Positions 53,596-61,890 of a stretch of DNA of 64,000 nt are shown here, in pieces. Both the position numbers and the translations under genes were made by a program. Within the stretch, counting starts at the first letter, position 1; each line of letters starts with the position of its first letter. Source of the stretch: Chitinophagaceae bacterium (GTDB lineage: Bacteria; Bacteroidota; Bacteroidia; Chitinophagales; Chitinophagaceae); NCBI GenBank assembly GCA_014379345.1, contig JACMLY010000030.1, forward strand, positions 124,001 to 188,000. Direction: 5' to 3'. The notes below the pieces were generated by a model that had not been told where the DNA came from, searched no databases, and saw only the letters and a program-made list of their open reading frames with translations.

Positions 53596-53865
53596 TTATC
53601 CCAAACCCGGTCCGGTCTGGTTATTTTCTGCCGTACGACTTTTACTAGATAACTCATCTAATTCAGCATCCATGGGACCGACATTCAGATCATCATTCCG
53701 TTGACTACTTCCAGAACTTTTCTGTGTAGTATTTTCACGTTTTGCTGTCGAACTGCTCCCCTTTCTTCCCTTATTTTTTTGTTGATCGCCTTTTCTTTTA
53801 TTAATGTCTTGTTCGGAGCTATTCGGCTCACTGGATTGATCGGAGCGATTCTTATTCTCTGCCAT
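53596..53865 (-). CDS. Small low-complexity hydrophilic protein
   Basis: An 89-residue protein of very low complexity: MAENKNRSDQSSEPNSSEQD, then Lys/Gln/Ser-rich repeats (KRENTTQKSSGSSQRNDDLN), ending SKSRTAENNQTGPGLG. No hydrophobic core, so it is probably disordered. The ATG is preceded by good spacing and the 95-residue neighbour is of the same kind. Function unknown; similar Asn/Gln/Ser-rich small proteins in Bacteroidota have been linked to stress or desiccation, which I cannot confirm here. Confidence 0.6.
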   Translation of the reverse strand: MAENKNRSDQSSEPNSSEQDINKRKGDQQKNKGRKGSSSTAKRENTTQKSSGSSQRNDDLNVGPMDAELDELSSKSRTAENNQTGPGLG

Positions 53866-53907
53866 GATTTATTTCTTTTGGTTAACAATGGTTTAAATGA
53901 CCTCGTC

Positions 53908-54195
53908 TCAAGAACTGATTTTATCAGTATCCTCATTAAATTCATCCCCCGGCTGGCGGTATTTATTTTCCTGCTGATCTCTGGCGAGCGAACCGGTACT
54001 TCTCACAGGATTATTAGGCTGATCCTCCTGGAAACCGCGGTTCTGTAAATTTTCCTGTTTGCGGTTTTTGGCCAACTGAGGCTGGGATACAGCGCCACTG
54101 CTAATTTCTTCCTTTTTTGTTGAATCTGGATTTTCGTTCAATTGTGGATCCGCGGCTTCATCCTGGTTCTTGGTTCCGGTTATTTTATGTGCCAT
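53908..54195 (-). CDS. Small low-complexity hydrophilic protein
   Basis: A 95-residue disordered-looking protein: AHKITGTKNQDEAADPQLNE, DSTKKEEISSGAVSQPQLAK, then RSTGSLARDQQENKYRQPGD. Shares the composition (Asn, Gln, Asp, Ser, Lys) of the next gene on the minus strand and is separated from it by 42 bases; the two may be an operon. No recognised domain. The ORF being real rests on its frame and composition only. Confidence 0.6.
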   Translation of the reverse strand: MAHKITGTKNQDEAADPQLNENPDSTKKEEISSGAVSQPQLAKNRKQENLQNRGFQEDQPNNPVRSTGSLARDQQENKYRQPGDEFNEDTDKISS

Positions 54196-54387
54196 TCACT
54201 TTCTTTTCATTATGCTATAAAAAAATAATGCCGTTTGTAAATCATTGAGATTTAGAAAGTTCATTGCAGACTACACAAAATCGGGTGTGGGATGTGGTTC
54301 AATTTCTACAGATTCGCCCGTTTTAACTTGGAGAAGCAAGTGATTTATGTAATATAACATTTCATCGCATCCAGCTCTAAAATAAGT

Positions 54388-56196
54388 ATGAACTCAAAAA
54401 TCTTGTTATTGGTGACGACCCTTTTCCTGAACTCTTTCATAAAAGCTGCTGATGTCAAAAATTCCGTGCAATCCAATTTGAAAACGGTTACAGTGTACAG
54501 AAGTGGCGCCGAACTTATCCATACAGTTGGTTCTTTCTTACGCCAGGGTAATAATGAATTGATTATTGAAGGCATCAGCAATCAGCTTGATGTAAATAGC
54601 ATACAGATCAATTGCCCCGGAACTGTTACAATATTGAGTGTTGAGTTCTCAAATAATTATTTAGGAACTTCTGAAGCTTCGCCGCGCATTCAATTTCTGC
54701 ATGATTCTCTTGATCAGATCCAAAAAGAGCTGGATCGGATCAATGTTTCTATAACCACCACCACAGATCTGCTGGAAGTACTAAAAGCAAATCGTGATAT
54801 TAAGGGATCACAGACCGGGCTGAGTGTGGCCGAATTAATCAAACTGATGGATTATTATAAAAATAAATCCATCGAATTACAGAACGAATTATCCGGGCAA
54901 AGGGAAAAACAGAAAAAAATTCATGTTCTGATCGGTAGAATTAAAAGCCAGATCACAGAGGAGGAAAAGAAGAACACGAAAATAGCCGGTCGTATACATT
55001 TACAACTTTCAGTTGCAGTAGCTGGCAAAGCAGAATTTACCATTTCATACATTACCCAAAATGCTTTTTGGACCCCCTTTTATGACATCAGGGTAGAAGA
55101 TATTAAAAGCCCGCTTAAAGTCATCTACAAGGCAAAACTGGTGCAGACAACGGGGATCGATTGGAAACAGGTTAAATTAGCATTATCAACTTCGGTTCCG
55201 AATCAATGGGGAAGCGCGCCGCTTCTGCGCTCATGGTTTTTAAGTTACATCAACCCCGTAACAGCGATGGAAAGAGGCCTGGCCAGGAACCGCATTCAAT
55301 CCTTCTCTGATGACAAATCTGCTTTACAGGAAGTTGTAGTGGTAGGATACGGGACCAGTAATCCGGTGAGTTCTTCAAATAGCAAGGAAGGAAAGCCGTT
55401 GTATGTTGTAAATGGTGCTATCATGAGTGAGGAAGAATTTGGAAAGATCAGCCCGGCTTCTATTTCTAAGACCGAGGTGCTTGCCGAATCGGCGGCAGCT
55501 GCCACATATGGGTCCCGGGCACGGAACGGCGTGGTGATTGTCACTTTAAAAGATGGTTTGGAGGATTATGTTTCTGTAACGGACAACGAGCTCAACGTAA
55601 CTTTTGATATAGATCTTCCATACGATGTTCCCACCAATGGTAAAGAGCAAACGGCCACTTTGAAAGAGTATTCGATCGAAGCTTTGTATAAATATTACTC
55701 GGTTCCTAAACTGGATAAGGACGCTTACTTACTGGCCGAAGTAGCTGATTGGGAGAAATTGAATTTATTGCCGGGAGAGGCTAATATCATATTTGAGGGT
55801 ACCTATGTTGGAAAATCATTTATCGATCCCAATTCAACTTCAGACACTTTGAACCTGACACTGGGAAGAGATAAACGTGTGGTGGTTAAGAGGGAAAAAC
55901 TGACAGATTACAGCAGTGTAAAATTTTTAGGGAGCAACAAGTTGCAGAAGATCACGTATGAACTGACGGTCAAGAATAATAAAAAGGATATCGTTAAATT
56001 AATGCTCAAGGATCAATACCCCCTATCTACAAATAAAGAAATTGAAGTAGAACTGCTTGATAATGGCAATGCGTCAGTCAATACCGACCTCGGCGTGCTG
56101 ACCTGGAAACTTGAATTGCAGCCCGGCGAAAGCAGAAAAATACGTTTCGCATACACGGTCAAGTATCCTAAAGAAAAAATATTGAATCTAAACTAA
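54388..56196 (+). CDS. DUF4139 (mucoidy inhibitor A-like) protein with SusC plug-like insert
   Basis: A 602-residue secreted protein (signal peptide about residues 1-20, ending SFIKAADV). Residues about 30-100 correspond to DUF4140 (KTVTVYRSGAELIHTVGSF, EGISNQLDVNSIQI). A coiled-coil part follows (about 105-200), then DUF4139: SYITQNAFWTPFYDIRVED, KLVQTTGIDWKQVKLALSTS. Between about residues 311 and 389 there is an insert that is not part of the DUF4139 fold: ALQEVVVVGYGTSNPVSSSN, GKPLYVVNGAIMSEEEFGKI, ISKTEVLAESAAAATYGSRA, RNGVVIVTLKDG. This is the sequence of the SusC/RagA TonB-receptor plug region (VVVVGYGT, VDGV, SAAAIYGSRAANGV). After it the second half of DUF4139 resumes (SVTDNELNVTFDIDLPYD, KFLGSNKLQKITYELTVKN, GVLTWKLELQPGESRKIRF). 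Function unknown. Confidence 0.9.
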   Translation: MNSKILLLVTTLFLNSFIKAADVKNSVQSNLKTVTVYRSGAELIHTVGSFLRQGNNELIIEGISNQLDVNSIQINCPGTVTILSVEFSNNYLGTSEASPRIQFLHDSLDQIQKELDRINVSITTTTDLLEVLKANRDIKGSQTGLSVAELIKLMDYYKNKSIELQNELSGQREKQKKIHVLIGRIKSQITEEEKKNTKIAGRIHLQLSVAVAGKAEFTISYITQNAFWTPFYDIRVEDIKSPLKVIYKAKLVQTTGIDWKQVKLALSTSVPNQWGSAPLLRSWFLSYINPVTAMERGLARNRIQSFSDDKSALQEVVVVGYGTSNPVSSSNSKEGKPLYVVNGAIMSEEEFGKISPASISKTEVLAESAAAATYGSRARNGVVIVTLKDGLEDYVSVTDNELNVTFDIDLPYDVPTNGKEQTATLKEYSIEALYKYYSVPKLDKDAYLLAEVADWEKLNLLPGEANIIFEGTYVGKSFIDPNSTSDTLNLTLGRDKRVVVKREKLTDYSSVKFLGSNKLQKITYELTVKNNKKDIVKLMLKDQYPLSTNKEIEVELLDNGNASVNTDLGVLTWKLELQPGESRKIRFAYTVKYPKEKILNLN

Positions 56197-56239
56197 ATTC
56201 GTTTCGTCTTCGCTCTTTACCGCATACTCCTATTCCTTT

Positions 56240-56281
56240 CTTAGTGTCTTAGTGGCAATGTCTTACCACTAAGACACTAAG
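56240..56281. repeat. CTTAGTGTCTTAGTGG palindrome
   Basis: Perfect 16-base arms, 56240-56255 and 56266-56281, with a 10-base loop; each arm repeats CTTAGTGx twice. It lies downstream of the DUF4139 gene, close to the csp terminator. Same architecture as the palindromes elsewhere in this window, with another word. Confidence 0.85.
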
Positions 56282-56301
56282 ACACTAGTGAGAAGGGATC
56301 G

Positions 56302-56333
56302 AAAGAAAAAGGACTGAAATATCTCAGTCCTTT
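56302..56333 (-). terminator. Rho-independent terminator of the cold shock gene
   Basis: On the minus strand AAAGGACTGA and TCAGTCCTTT pair with six bases between, followed by TTTTC. Confidence 0.8.
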
Positions 56334-56354
56334 AAAATTGAATCAATTGCTTAT

Positions 56355-56555
56355 CTAAATACGTTTAACGTTCACCGCATTTAAACCCTTTTTACCATTT
56401 TGTACATCGAACTCTACGCGGTCGTTTTCTTTGATCTGATCGATTAAACCGCTTGAGTGTACAAAAGTTTCCTGACTTGAGTCGTCGTGTTTGATGAAAC
56501 CGAAGCCTTTTTCTGAATTGAAAAATTTAACAGTTCCGTGTTTTTTGTTGTCCAT
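56355..56555 (-). CDS. Cold shock protein (CspA family)
   Basis: A 66-residue CSD protein: KHGTVKFFNSEKGFGFIKHD contains RNP1 (KGFGFI), ETFVHSSGLID contains RNP2 (VFVH type, here TFVH), followed by VEFDVQNGKKGLNAVNVKRI. It binds single-stranded nucleic acids and acts as RNA chaperone. Own terminator downstream. Multiple such paralogues are usual in Bacteroidota. Confidence 0.96.
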   Translation of the reverse strand: MDNKKHGTVKFFNSEKGFGFIKHDDSSQETFVHSSGLIDQIKENDRVEFDVQNGKKGLNAVNVKRI

Positions 56556-56708
56556 GAATTATTAATTGAATAAATGTATTAATGTAAAGATAGGCTTTAA
56601 TTGCATTGAGATAGATTTTGAAGGGTCGTAATATGGCGCAAATCAGGCTGCGGGCCGAATACCTTTGATAATACGGGGATAAAAGCTTAGCTTCGCCAAA
56701 ATTTTTTT

Positions 56709-56969
56709 ATGACTTCTGAGTTAATTTCAAAGTTTATTGAGAATGAACAAATGCCTAATAAGCCGGTAAAGATCGAATTCAAAAAGAGAAATGCAGTTAC
56801 CGGTATGTTCGTTAAAGTAAACGATTATGATGAATTAAAATCGAAGAATTTCTGGCGCATTGTTTCAGAAACCAATATGGAACAATGGCATAAGTCACGG
56901 GATATCAATCTGGTAAGAATTTTCAACGGAACCGAGTTCACTAAATTATCGGTTATTAAGAAAAAATAA
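56709..56969 (+). CDS. Small conserved-looking protein of unknown function
   Basis: An 86-residue basic protein: MTSELISKFIENEQMPNKPV, IEFKKRNAVTGMFVKVNDYD, WRIVSETNMEQWHKSRDI, RIFNGTEFTKLSVIKKK. I believe similar short proteins exist across Bacteroidota and are sometimes labelled short-chain dehydrogenase by mistake, but there is no Rossmann motif. The pattern of two strand-turn units (AVTGMFVKV and ARIFNGxEFxKLS-like end) hints at an RNA- or nucleoid-binding small beta protein; this is guesswork. Confidence 0.65.
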   Translation: MTSELISKFIENEQMPNKPVKIEFKKRNAVTGMFVKVNDYDELKSKNFWRIVSETNMEQWHKSRDINLVRIFNGTEFTKLSVIKKK

Positions 56970-57025
56970 TCACGGATTTTTTTCTTAAATTATGTATTCT
57001 TTTAACCGGGTAAATTGAAAGGATT

Positions 57026-57595
57026 CTATGGGTTGCTCTCCACTACCTGATCATTATTGTCGCCTCCAAGACTGTATGAATTGTTTTCTTCATCCTCTTC
57101 CCCTATCTTCTCATTAGCGTCATCGGCTTCACTGTTTGGGACATCAAGGTCGGAGCCTGTTTGCTCCTGGCCAAAACCTGCTTCATTCAAAGGTTCCCCC
57201 TCAAAATCTGTCGTATCGAGACTGGCCCTGCGTAAGCGGTCTTCATCGTAAGTATCACGAAAGTTGTCCCCTGACTCTAACATGGTACGCTCAGTAGCTC
57301 CCAGATCGCTCTCCATTCCCATTCGTATACCTGTCTCATCTTCATCGTTTAGATCATCCAATATGCCAACCCCTTCTTCATCATCCGAAGAAATAGTCGT
57401 ATCGGCAAGTTCACCAAGAGGTAGTACATGAATATGTTCCTGACCGGGAATATCTTTGACTTCCGGTAAGTCTATTGTTGATTCTTCTTTTCTAAGTCGA
57501 TCATTATCCCTTGGAGAGTCTTTTATATCACTGCGTTCCCGGTTAGTTTCTGCAGAATTGTTTTTATTTCTACGCGGATTTTCATTTGCTTCCAT
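57026..57595 (-). CDS. Acidic low-complexity protein
   Basis: Start taken at MEANENPRRNKNNSAETNRE (an upstream in-frame ATG at 57703 would add 36 residues unlike the rest). 189 residues, very acidic: DDEEGVGILDDLNDEDETGI, MLESGDNFRDTYDEDRL, EADDANEKIGEEDEENNSY. Almost no hydrophobic core, no signal peptide, so it is likely intrinsically disordered. Contains LPEVKDIPGQEHIHVLPLGE as the only more ordered part. Similar in character to the two small proteins at 53.6-54.2 kb. Function unknown. Confidence 0.65.
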   Translation of the reverse strand: MEANENPRRNKNNSAETNRERSDIKDSPRDNDRLRKEESTIDLPEVKDIPGQEHIHVLPLGELADTTISSDDEEGVGILDDLNDEDETGIRMGMESDLGATERTMLESGDNFRDTYDEDRLRRASLDTTDFEGEPLNEAGFGQEQTGSDLDVPNSEADDANEKIGEEDEENNSYSLGGDNNDQVVESNP

Positions 57596-57708
57596 ATTCT
57601 TTGTTTCAACTAGTGATAAAAAATCCGTGCCTGCGGTGTGGCAATAATGACGATTTGCGAGATGTGACCTTACAAATTTGTTTAAACATGCCTTAGCGGG
57701 CACCAGGG

Positions 57709-58602
57709 CTATTTTCTGGGCCTAACATACCCTACCACAGTCCCATTTTTATTAATGATTTTCCATTGATTACTGATGAGAAGAAAATCCTCTGAACCTG
57801 TTTGAAATGCTAAGGGGTATGAAGATTTGCCAGTTGTCCATACCTTACCCAACACGTGTATTCTGTTATTAAAAAGCTTTACAAGGTTATGGCTTGTCGT
57901 AACATGATATCTTGCATGCGGATCAAATGTGAAATACACATCATATGATATGTAGTCTTCCGATAAACCAAAAGGTAGAGAAGATCGCTTTGCTTCGGGT
58001 GATGTTTCCCTGGCCATAATGCTTGTTTTTAGCGTATCATCTGCCCGTTTCCATCCATCGGCGATAGCCATTAACCGGTCATCTCTTGCCGGATGGGTGC
58101 TGGTAGCCCGTGCAGTCGCAATGATCCTCATTGCCAATTGTGCATCGTATAGACTTGCTCCCATTTTTCGCAATACATATCCCGAGAATTCATCCGCTTC
58201 GAGTTCAATTGCCGGTAGACTTCCTTTTCCATCAAGCGTGTGACCATTCAGATGATGCCCCATTTCATGAGCAAGTACGGCTACTGAAGCCCAAGGTGTG
58301 CCGGCGGCTTTATTCATTGCTGCAATAAATGCAGGATTGTACAATATATATCGCTTACCATGATAAAATATCGCGGAAGCATTGGGGACATTTGCTTTTT
58401 TTACTTCAAAACTAGCTTCGAGGCCTATAGTCTTTAAAATTATCTGGATAATTTCTTCTGCACCATCCGAATAGGCGATTGCCGGCACAGTCAATTTCGT
58501 TTCAGCGCGCAAATACCTTAAAGACAGACTGGAAATGTTGGTGGCCTGAACTGAATAAAACAAAATGAGCAATAGTGCAAAAAAACAAAATGATTTAAAC
58601 AT
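57709..58602 (-). CDS. Exported M48-family zinc metalloprotease
   Basis: A 297-residue protein with signal peptide (FALLLILFYSVQA). The active site is SVAVLAHEMGHHLNGHTL (HExxH with catalytic Glu) and the downstream Glu ligand in ELEADEFSGYVLRKMG. The middle contains YHGKRYILYNPAFIAAMNKA. It resembles the BepA/YcaL/M48 group acting on outer-membrane proteins. The C-terminal 80 residues (YDVYFTFDPHARYHVTTSHN, NLVKLFNNRIHVLGKV, SNQWKIINKNGTVVGYVR) form an extra beta domain. Periplasmic quality control is likely. Confidence 0.9.
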   Translation of the reverse strand: MFKSFCFFALLLILFYSVQATNISSLSLRYLRAETKLTVPAIAYSDGAEEIIQIILKTIGLEASFEVKKANVPNASAIFYHGKRYILYNPAFIAAMNKAAGTPWASVAVLAHEMGHHLNGHTLDGKGSLPAIELEADEFSGYVLRKMGASLYDAQLAMRIIATARATSTHPARDDRLMAIADGWKRADDTLKTSIMARETSPEAKRSSLPFGLSEDYISYDVYFTFDPHARYHVTTSHNLVKLFNNRIHVLGKVWTTGKSSYPLAFQTGSEDFLLISNQWKIINKNGTVVGYVRPRK

Positions 58603-58800
58603 AGTAGGTTGATGAATAATTTATGACGCAGAAAGGTTTGAATTATTGCTTAATGAAATGCAAATGTCCGTTGGCATAACAAGTTATTGACCATAATGGG
58701 GAAAATGGGGAAATAATTCCGTTTAATCTGCTCACTCTTTGCTTTGGCTTGCTTAGAAAGACTGGTGTGAAACTTGCGCGTTAGAGATAAAAACAGACAT

Positions 58801-59367
58801 ATGAAGACAAGTTTTATTTACCTGGCCGGAGTTTTTGCGTTGAGCGGATTTTTAATGTTTGAAAACGTTACTACCGGAAAATCTGGGGGCATTGATTTAC
58901 CTGAAGTTGTCGCCGATACGGTTCCTAACAAAACCGTGTATCTTGATCTTAATACAGGAGAAACAATTGATATATGGTACGATGCAGCCGGATTGCGCAC
59001 ATTGAACAAAAAGACTGGCGCTCCTGTTGACTTTTACGTGAATACATCTACGAACGACACGGTGTTTGGACGCGGTAGGTTCGTCGTCAACGGATATGTT
59101 CTCAAAGGTGATGATGGCAAATGGAACCTGAACGATGGTAAAGTAAAAGTAGATGGCGATGAATTAAAAGTAAAAGTGGGCGATCAAAAATTTAAAATTG
59201 ATGGTGATGAGATCAAGATTAAGGGGAATGGAGTAAAAGTAAAATCAGACGGTGGAGATGTAAAAGTTAAATCCAAAGATGGCAAAGCAAAATATGAAGA
59301 GGACAGGATAAAAATCAAGGATGGTGATAACACAGTAAAGGTGAAAGATTCCACAAAGTCGCAGTAG
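58801..59367 (+). CDS. Exported repeat protein, KVK-x-DGD type
   Basis: Start at MKTSFIYLAGVFALSGFLMF (188 residues); an ATG at 58774 precedes it. Signal or anchor segment at about 6-22. N-terminal half (VYLDLNTGETIDIWYDAAGL, KTGAPVDFYVNTSTNDTVFG) is globular. The C-terminal 75 residues repeat short alternating basic and acidic strands such as DDGKWNLNDGKVKVDGDELK, VKVGDQKFKIDGDEIKIKGN, VKVKSDGGDVKVKSKDGKAK, about every 10 residues, like a beta-solenoid or surface repeat. Function unknown. Followed by a perfect GC-rich palindrome and the IS element. Confidence 0.75.
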   Translation: MKTSFIYLAGVFALSGFLMFENVTTGKSGGIDLPEVVADTVPNKTVYLDLNTGETIDIWYDAAGLRTLNKKTGAPVDFYVNTSTNDTVFGRGRFVVNGYVLKGDDGKWNLNDGKVKVDGDELKVKVGDQKFKIDGDEIKIKGNGVKVKSDGGDVKVKSKDGKAKYEEDRIKIKDGDNTVKVKDSTKSQ

Positions 59368-59381
59368 ACAACAGTAGTTGA

Positions 59382-59427
59382 TCCATATGTACAAAGGGCG
59401 CCCGGTGGCGCCCTTTGTACATATGGA
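59382..59427. terminator. Perfect palindrome (21-base arms), terminator-like
   Basis: Arms 59382-59402 (begins TCCATATGTACAAAGGGC) and 59407-59427 pair perfectly around CGGT. It is not followed by a clean T-run on the plus strand (AATTATTTAC). It separates the 58801 gene from the insertion sequence 22 bases further on. Confidence 0.8.
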
Positions 59428-59449
59428 ATTATTTACATGTAATAGACAG

Positions 59450-60622
59450 TATTTAATCGGACAGTCAAGGATTTTTAGTTTTTTAGGGTTGGATATATAT
59501 TTTTACGCTGCCGGTGTAAGTTGTCCTATTAATTTCTGCCTTGCTAAGTTAAGAGATTCATTGAAAGTTTGCATTGGGGTTTTACCGTAGCAATATCTTC
59601 CACTATGAACCCGCTCGTTATTGTAATACTTTATCCATTCATCAAGATCGTGTTGTAAATCCATGAGATTTGAATAAAGCTTTTTTCGGAAAGCAACAGC
59701 GTAAAACTCTTCTTGAATTGTTCGATGAAGCCTCTCACAGATCCCATTGCTTTGTGGATGGCGCACCTGCGTTTTACTATGCTCGATGCCTTCAATCTGC
59801 AGATACAATTCATATTCATGATGTTCAGGTTTCCCTTTGTATTCTGTTCCCCGATCTGTTAGTATCCGAAGAAGCGGTATTTGTTGTTCTTCGAAGAAAG
59901 GCAAAACCCGGTCATTGAGTATTTCTGCAGAGGTTATGGCATGCTTGCTTTCGTAAAGCTTGGCAAAAGCGACTCTGCTATAAGTATCAATGAAAGTCTG
60001 CTGATAAATTCGACCAACTCCTTTGATGTTGCCAACATAATAAGTGTCCTGGGATCCCAGATAACCCGGATGTTCGGTTTCTATCTCACCGAAAGCTTCA
60101 CGCTTTTCCTTCTTGCGCTCCATTGCCACCAGCTGAGCTTCGGTAAGGATAAGTCCATCCTGTGCTACACGAGCTTCTAAAGCCTTTAAGCGTTTTTCAA
60201 ACACTTCCAGGTTATGCCGAAGCCAAACACTACGAACACCGCCAGCTGAAATGAAAATGCCCTGCTTACGAAGCTCGTTGCAAGTTCGCTGTTGCCCAAA
60301 AGCGGGATAATCGAAGGCCATTTTAACAACGGCATCTTCAATGGATGGATCCACTCTGTTTTTAATAATTGGCTTACTGCGACTGATTTCCTGAAGTGCT
60401 GACTCCCCACCGGTATCGTACATCTCTTTGATGCGGTAAAAGCTATCTCGGCTATAGCCCATTACCTTACATGCCTGGGAAACATTGCCTAAATGTTCTG
60501 CTAGATTTAGCAGTCCTAATCTCGTTTTGATTAACTTAGATTCTACTTTCATAATCTGACATTTTGGGATTGATTAATAAGTGTGGTTACTTAAAGTTAA
60601 TCCCAACTGTCAGATTAAATAT
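59450..60622 (-). mobile_element. IS481-family insertion sequence
   Basis: About 1173 bases with one transposase gene on the minus strand. Terminal inverted repeats: left 59450-59473 (TATTTAATCGGACAGTCAAG...) and right 60600-60622, whose complement reads TATTTAATCTGACAGTTGGG; 19 or so of 23 positions agree. A 15/16-base direct repeat CAGTATTTAATCGGA (59447-59461) / CAGTATTTAATCCGGA (60643-60658) lies at and beyond the ends and may reflect the target site or a nested insertion. No other gene is interrupted. One copy in this window. Confidence 0.85.
59503..60552 (-). CDS. IS481-family transposase
   Basis: A 349-residue DDE transposase. The N-terminal helix-turn-helix reads [20 protein letters not shown] followed by [17 protein letters not shown]; then a second DNA-binding region ([18 protein letters not shown]). 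The integrase core has the triad: Asp in [16 protein letters not shown], Asp in [13 protein letters not shown] and Glu in [20 protein letters not shown]. All three are present, and the frame is open from end to end, so the element may be active. The start codon lies about 70 bases inside the right end, where an extra inverted motif may form a hairpin with the terminal repeat. Confidence 0.94.
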   Translation of the reverse strand: MKVESKLIKTRLGLLNLAEHLGNVSQACKVMGYSRDSFYRIKEMYDTGGESALQEISRSKPIIKNRVDPSIEDAVVKMAFDYPAFGQQRTCNELRKQGIFISAGGVRSVWLRHNLEVFEKRLKALEARVAQDGLILTEAQLVAMERKKEKREAFGEIETEHPGYLGSQDTYYVGNIKGVGRIYQQTFIDTYSRVAFAKLYESKHAITSAEILNDRVLPFFEEQQIPLLRILTDRGTEYKGKPEHHEYELYLQIEGIEHSKTQVRHPQSNGICERLHRTIQEEFYAVAFRKKLYSNLMDLQHDLDEWIKYYNNERVHSGRYCYGKTPMQTFNESLNLARQKLIGQLTPAA

Positions 60623-60691
60623 TGACTACTTCAATTTACACCAGTATTTAATCCGGATTTTATTACAGGGGAGATGTTTTACCGTGACTAA

Positions 60692-61528
60692 TTATTGGAG
60701 CAATACGCTCTCTTCCTTTTCTAATATCTTATCGAGTAAAGCGGCGATTTGTCCTGGTTGTCCATTACCAATAACAGCATTATCTACCTGTACAATCGGC
60801 AAAATCCTTTTTGTAGTGCTGGTCATGAATGCTTCTTTTGCGGTTCGAATATCGTGAAGGGTTACAATCCTTTCTTCCACAACAAAATGATTTGAAGCAA
60901 GTTCGATTATTTTCTTTCGTGTGATTCCCTGCAGGATATTTTTTTTGGGTGTCGCTACCACATCATCTTTGGTTACAATAAAAAAATTTGATCGCGGAAA
61001 TTCCGATACCTCTCCTTGCTGGTGATATAATACATCCACCGCATTGCTTTCCTTTATTTTTTGCTGAAGCCAGATGCCCATCGAGTAATTGATCGTTTTG
61101 GCACCCGGAAATTCACGCACGTATTCGTGCGTGATCACTTTGATCCCTTGTTCAAAAAGGCCTGCCGGCCGCAGGTGAAGGGGATGTTGAAGAATTACAA
61201 GATTGGGCCGTACGACTTCATAGCTATCAGGAGAATAACCGCCTGTCAATAGCATTCGAATGCCTGAATTAGGAATAACATTTTTACTGATAAGCTGCTG
61301 AATAATTGAAATTATTTCCGGCTTAGCGATTGGAAGTTGAAGATGCATAAGCTCAGCAGACCGAAAAAACCGATCTATGTGGTAATCCAGGTAAACAGGT
61401 ATATCATTGCTTGTTCTGCAATAATCAAAAATGCCGTAGCCCCGCTGGATGGCCAGATCGCTGATGTGCAGGAAGGCATTTTCTTCTTTAATAAACTGGC
61501 CATTCAGGAAGGCGATTCTATTAGTCAC
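60692..61528 (-). CDS. Class IV aminotransferase
   Basis: A 278-residue PLP enzyme of the BCAT / D-amino acid transaminase / aminodeoxychorismate lyase group: FLHISDLAIQRGYGIFDYCR (N-terminal), PLP-lysine in FPGAKTINYSMGIWLQQKI, Glu in GEVSEFPRSNFFIV and the phosphate region ILQGITRKKIIELA. It could be a BCAT, a D-amino acid transaminase or PabC; the residues that distinguish them cannot be judged by eye. A true ilvE (class IV long type) is at 9.8 kb, so this is more likely one of the other functions. The IS element lies just past its 3' end. Confidence 0.87.
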   Translation of the reverse strand: MTNRIAFLNGQFIKEENAFLHISDLAIQRGYGIFDYCRTSNDIPVYLDYHIDRFFRSAELMHLQLPIAKPEIISIIQQLISKNVIPNSGIRMLLTGGYSPDSYEVVRPNLVILQHPLHLRPAGLFEQGIKVITHEYVREFPGAKTINYSMGIWLQQKIKESNAVDVLYHQQGEVSEFPRSNFFIVTKDDVVATPKKNILQGITRKKIIELASNHFVVEERIVTLHDIRTAKEAFMTSTTKRILPIVQVDNAVIGNGQPGQIAALLDKILEKEESVLLQ

Positions 61529-61587
61529 GCATGGTATGTTTTCATAAAGATAAAAGATACAGTATGAAAACTGGTCACGTTTGACTG

Positions 61588-61890
61588 CTACGCCAGGATC
61601 TCCTGCGCCTTTTCCTGTATTACGGACTTTATCTTTCCTTTAAAAAAGGTGGCGGCAAACGGAAGATTGCCATCCAGGTCTACCGTTGATTCGTTAACGT
61701 TCAAGGTACCGGATACAGCGAAGCCCATGATTGAAAAACTGAATTTACCGGTATTATCTTTCCATTCTTCGTGCAGGTCCTTGATCTGATCGGCATAATC
61801 TGATTTCATCTTAGGTAATAATTCCTGTATCCTGCGCTTGGCCTCCTGTTGTGAAAGGTTATGTGGTATGCTCATTTCCAGCGATGGCAT
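61588..61890 (-). CDS. Polyhydroxyalkanoate-granule-region-like small protein
   Basis: A 100-residue protein (start MPSLEMSIPHNLSQQEAKRR; an upstream ATG at 62031 would add 47 residues without family character, and MSIPHNL at 61875 is also possible). The pattern IPHNLSQQEAKRRIQELLPK, FSFSIMGFAVSGTLNVNEST, DLDGNLPFAATFFKGKIKSV corresponds to the small PHA_gran_rgn family (PF09650), alpha/beta with an N-terminal helix. Its role is not settled; in proteobacteria it is found near phasin genes. No PHA synthase is near in this window. Confidence 0.75.
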   Translation of the reverse strand: MPSLEMSIPHNLSQQEAKRRIQELLPKMKSDYADQIKDLHEEWKDNTGKFSFSIMGFAVSGTLNVNESTVDLDGNLPFAATFFKGKIKSVIQEKAQEILA

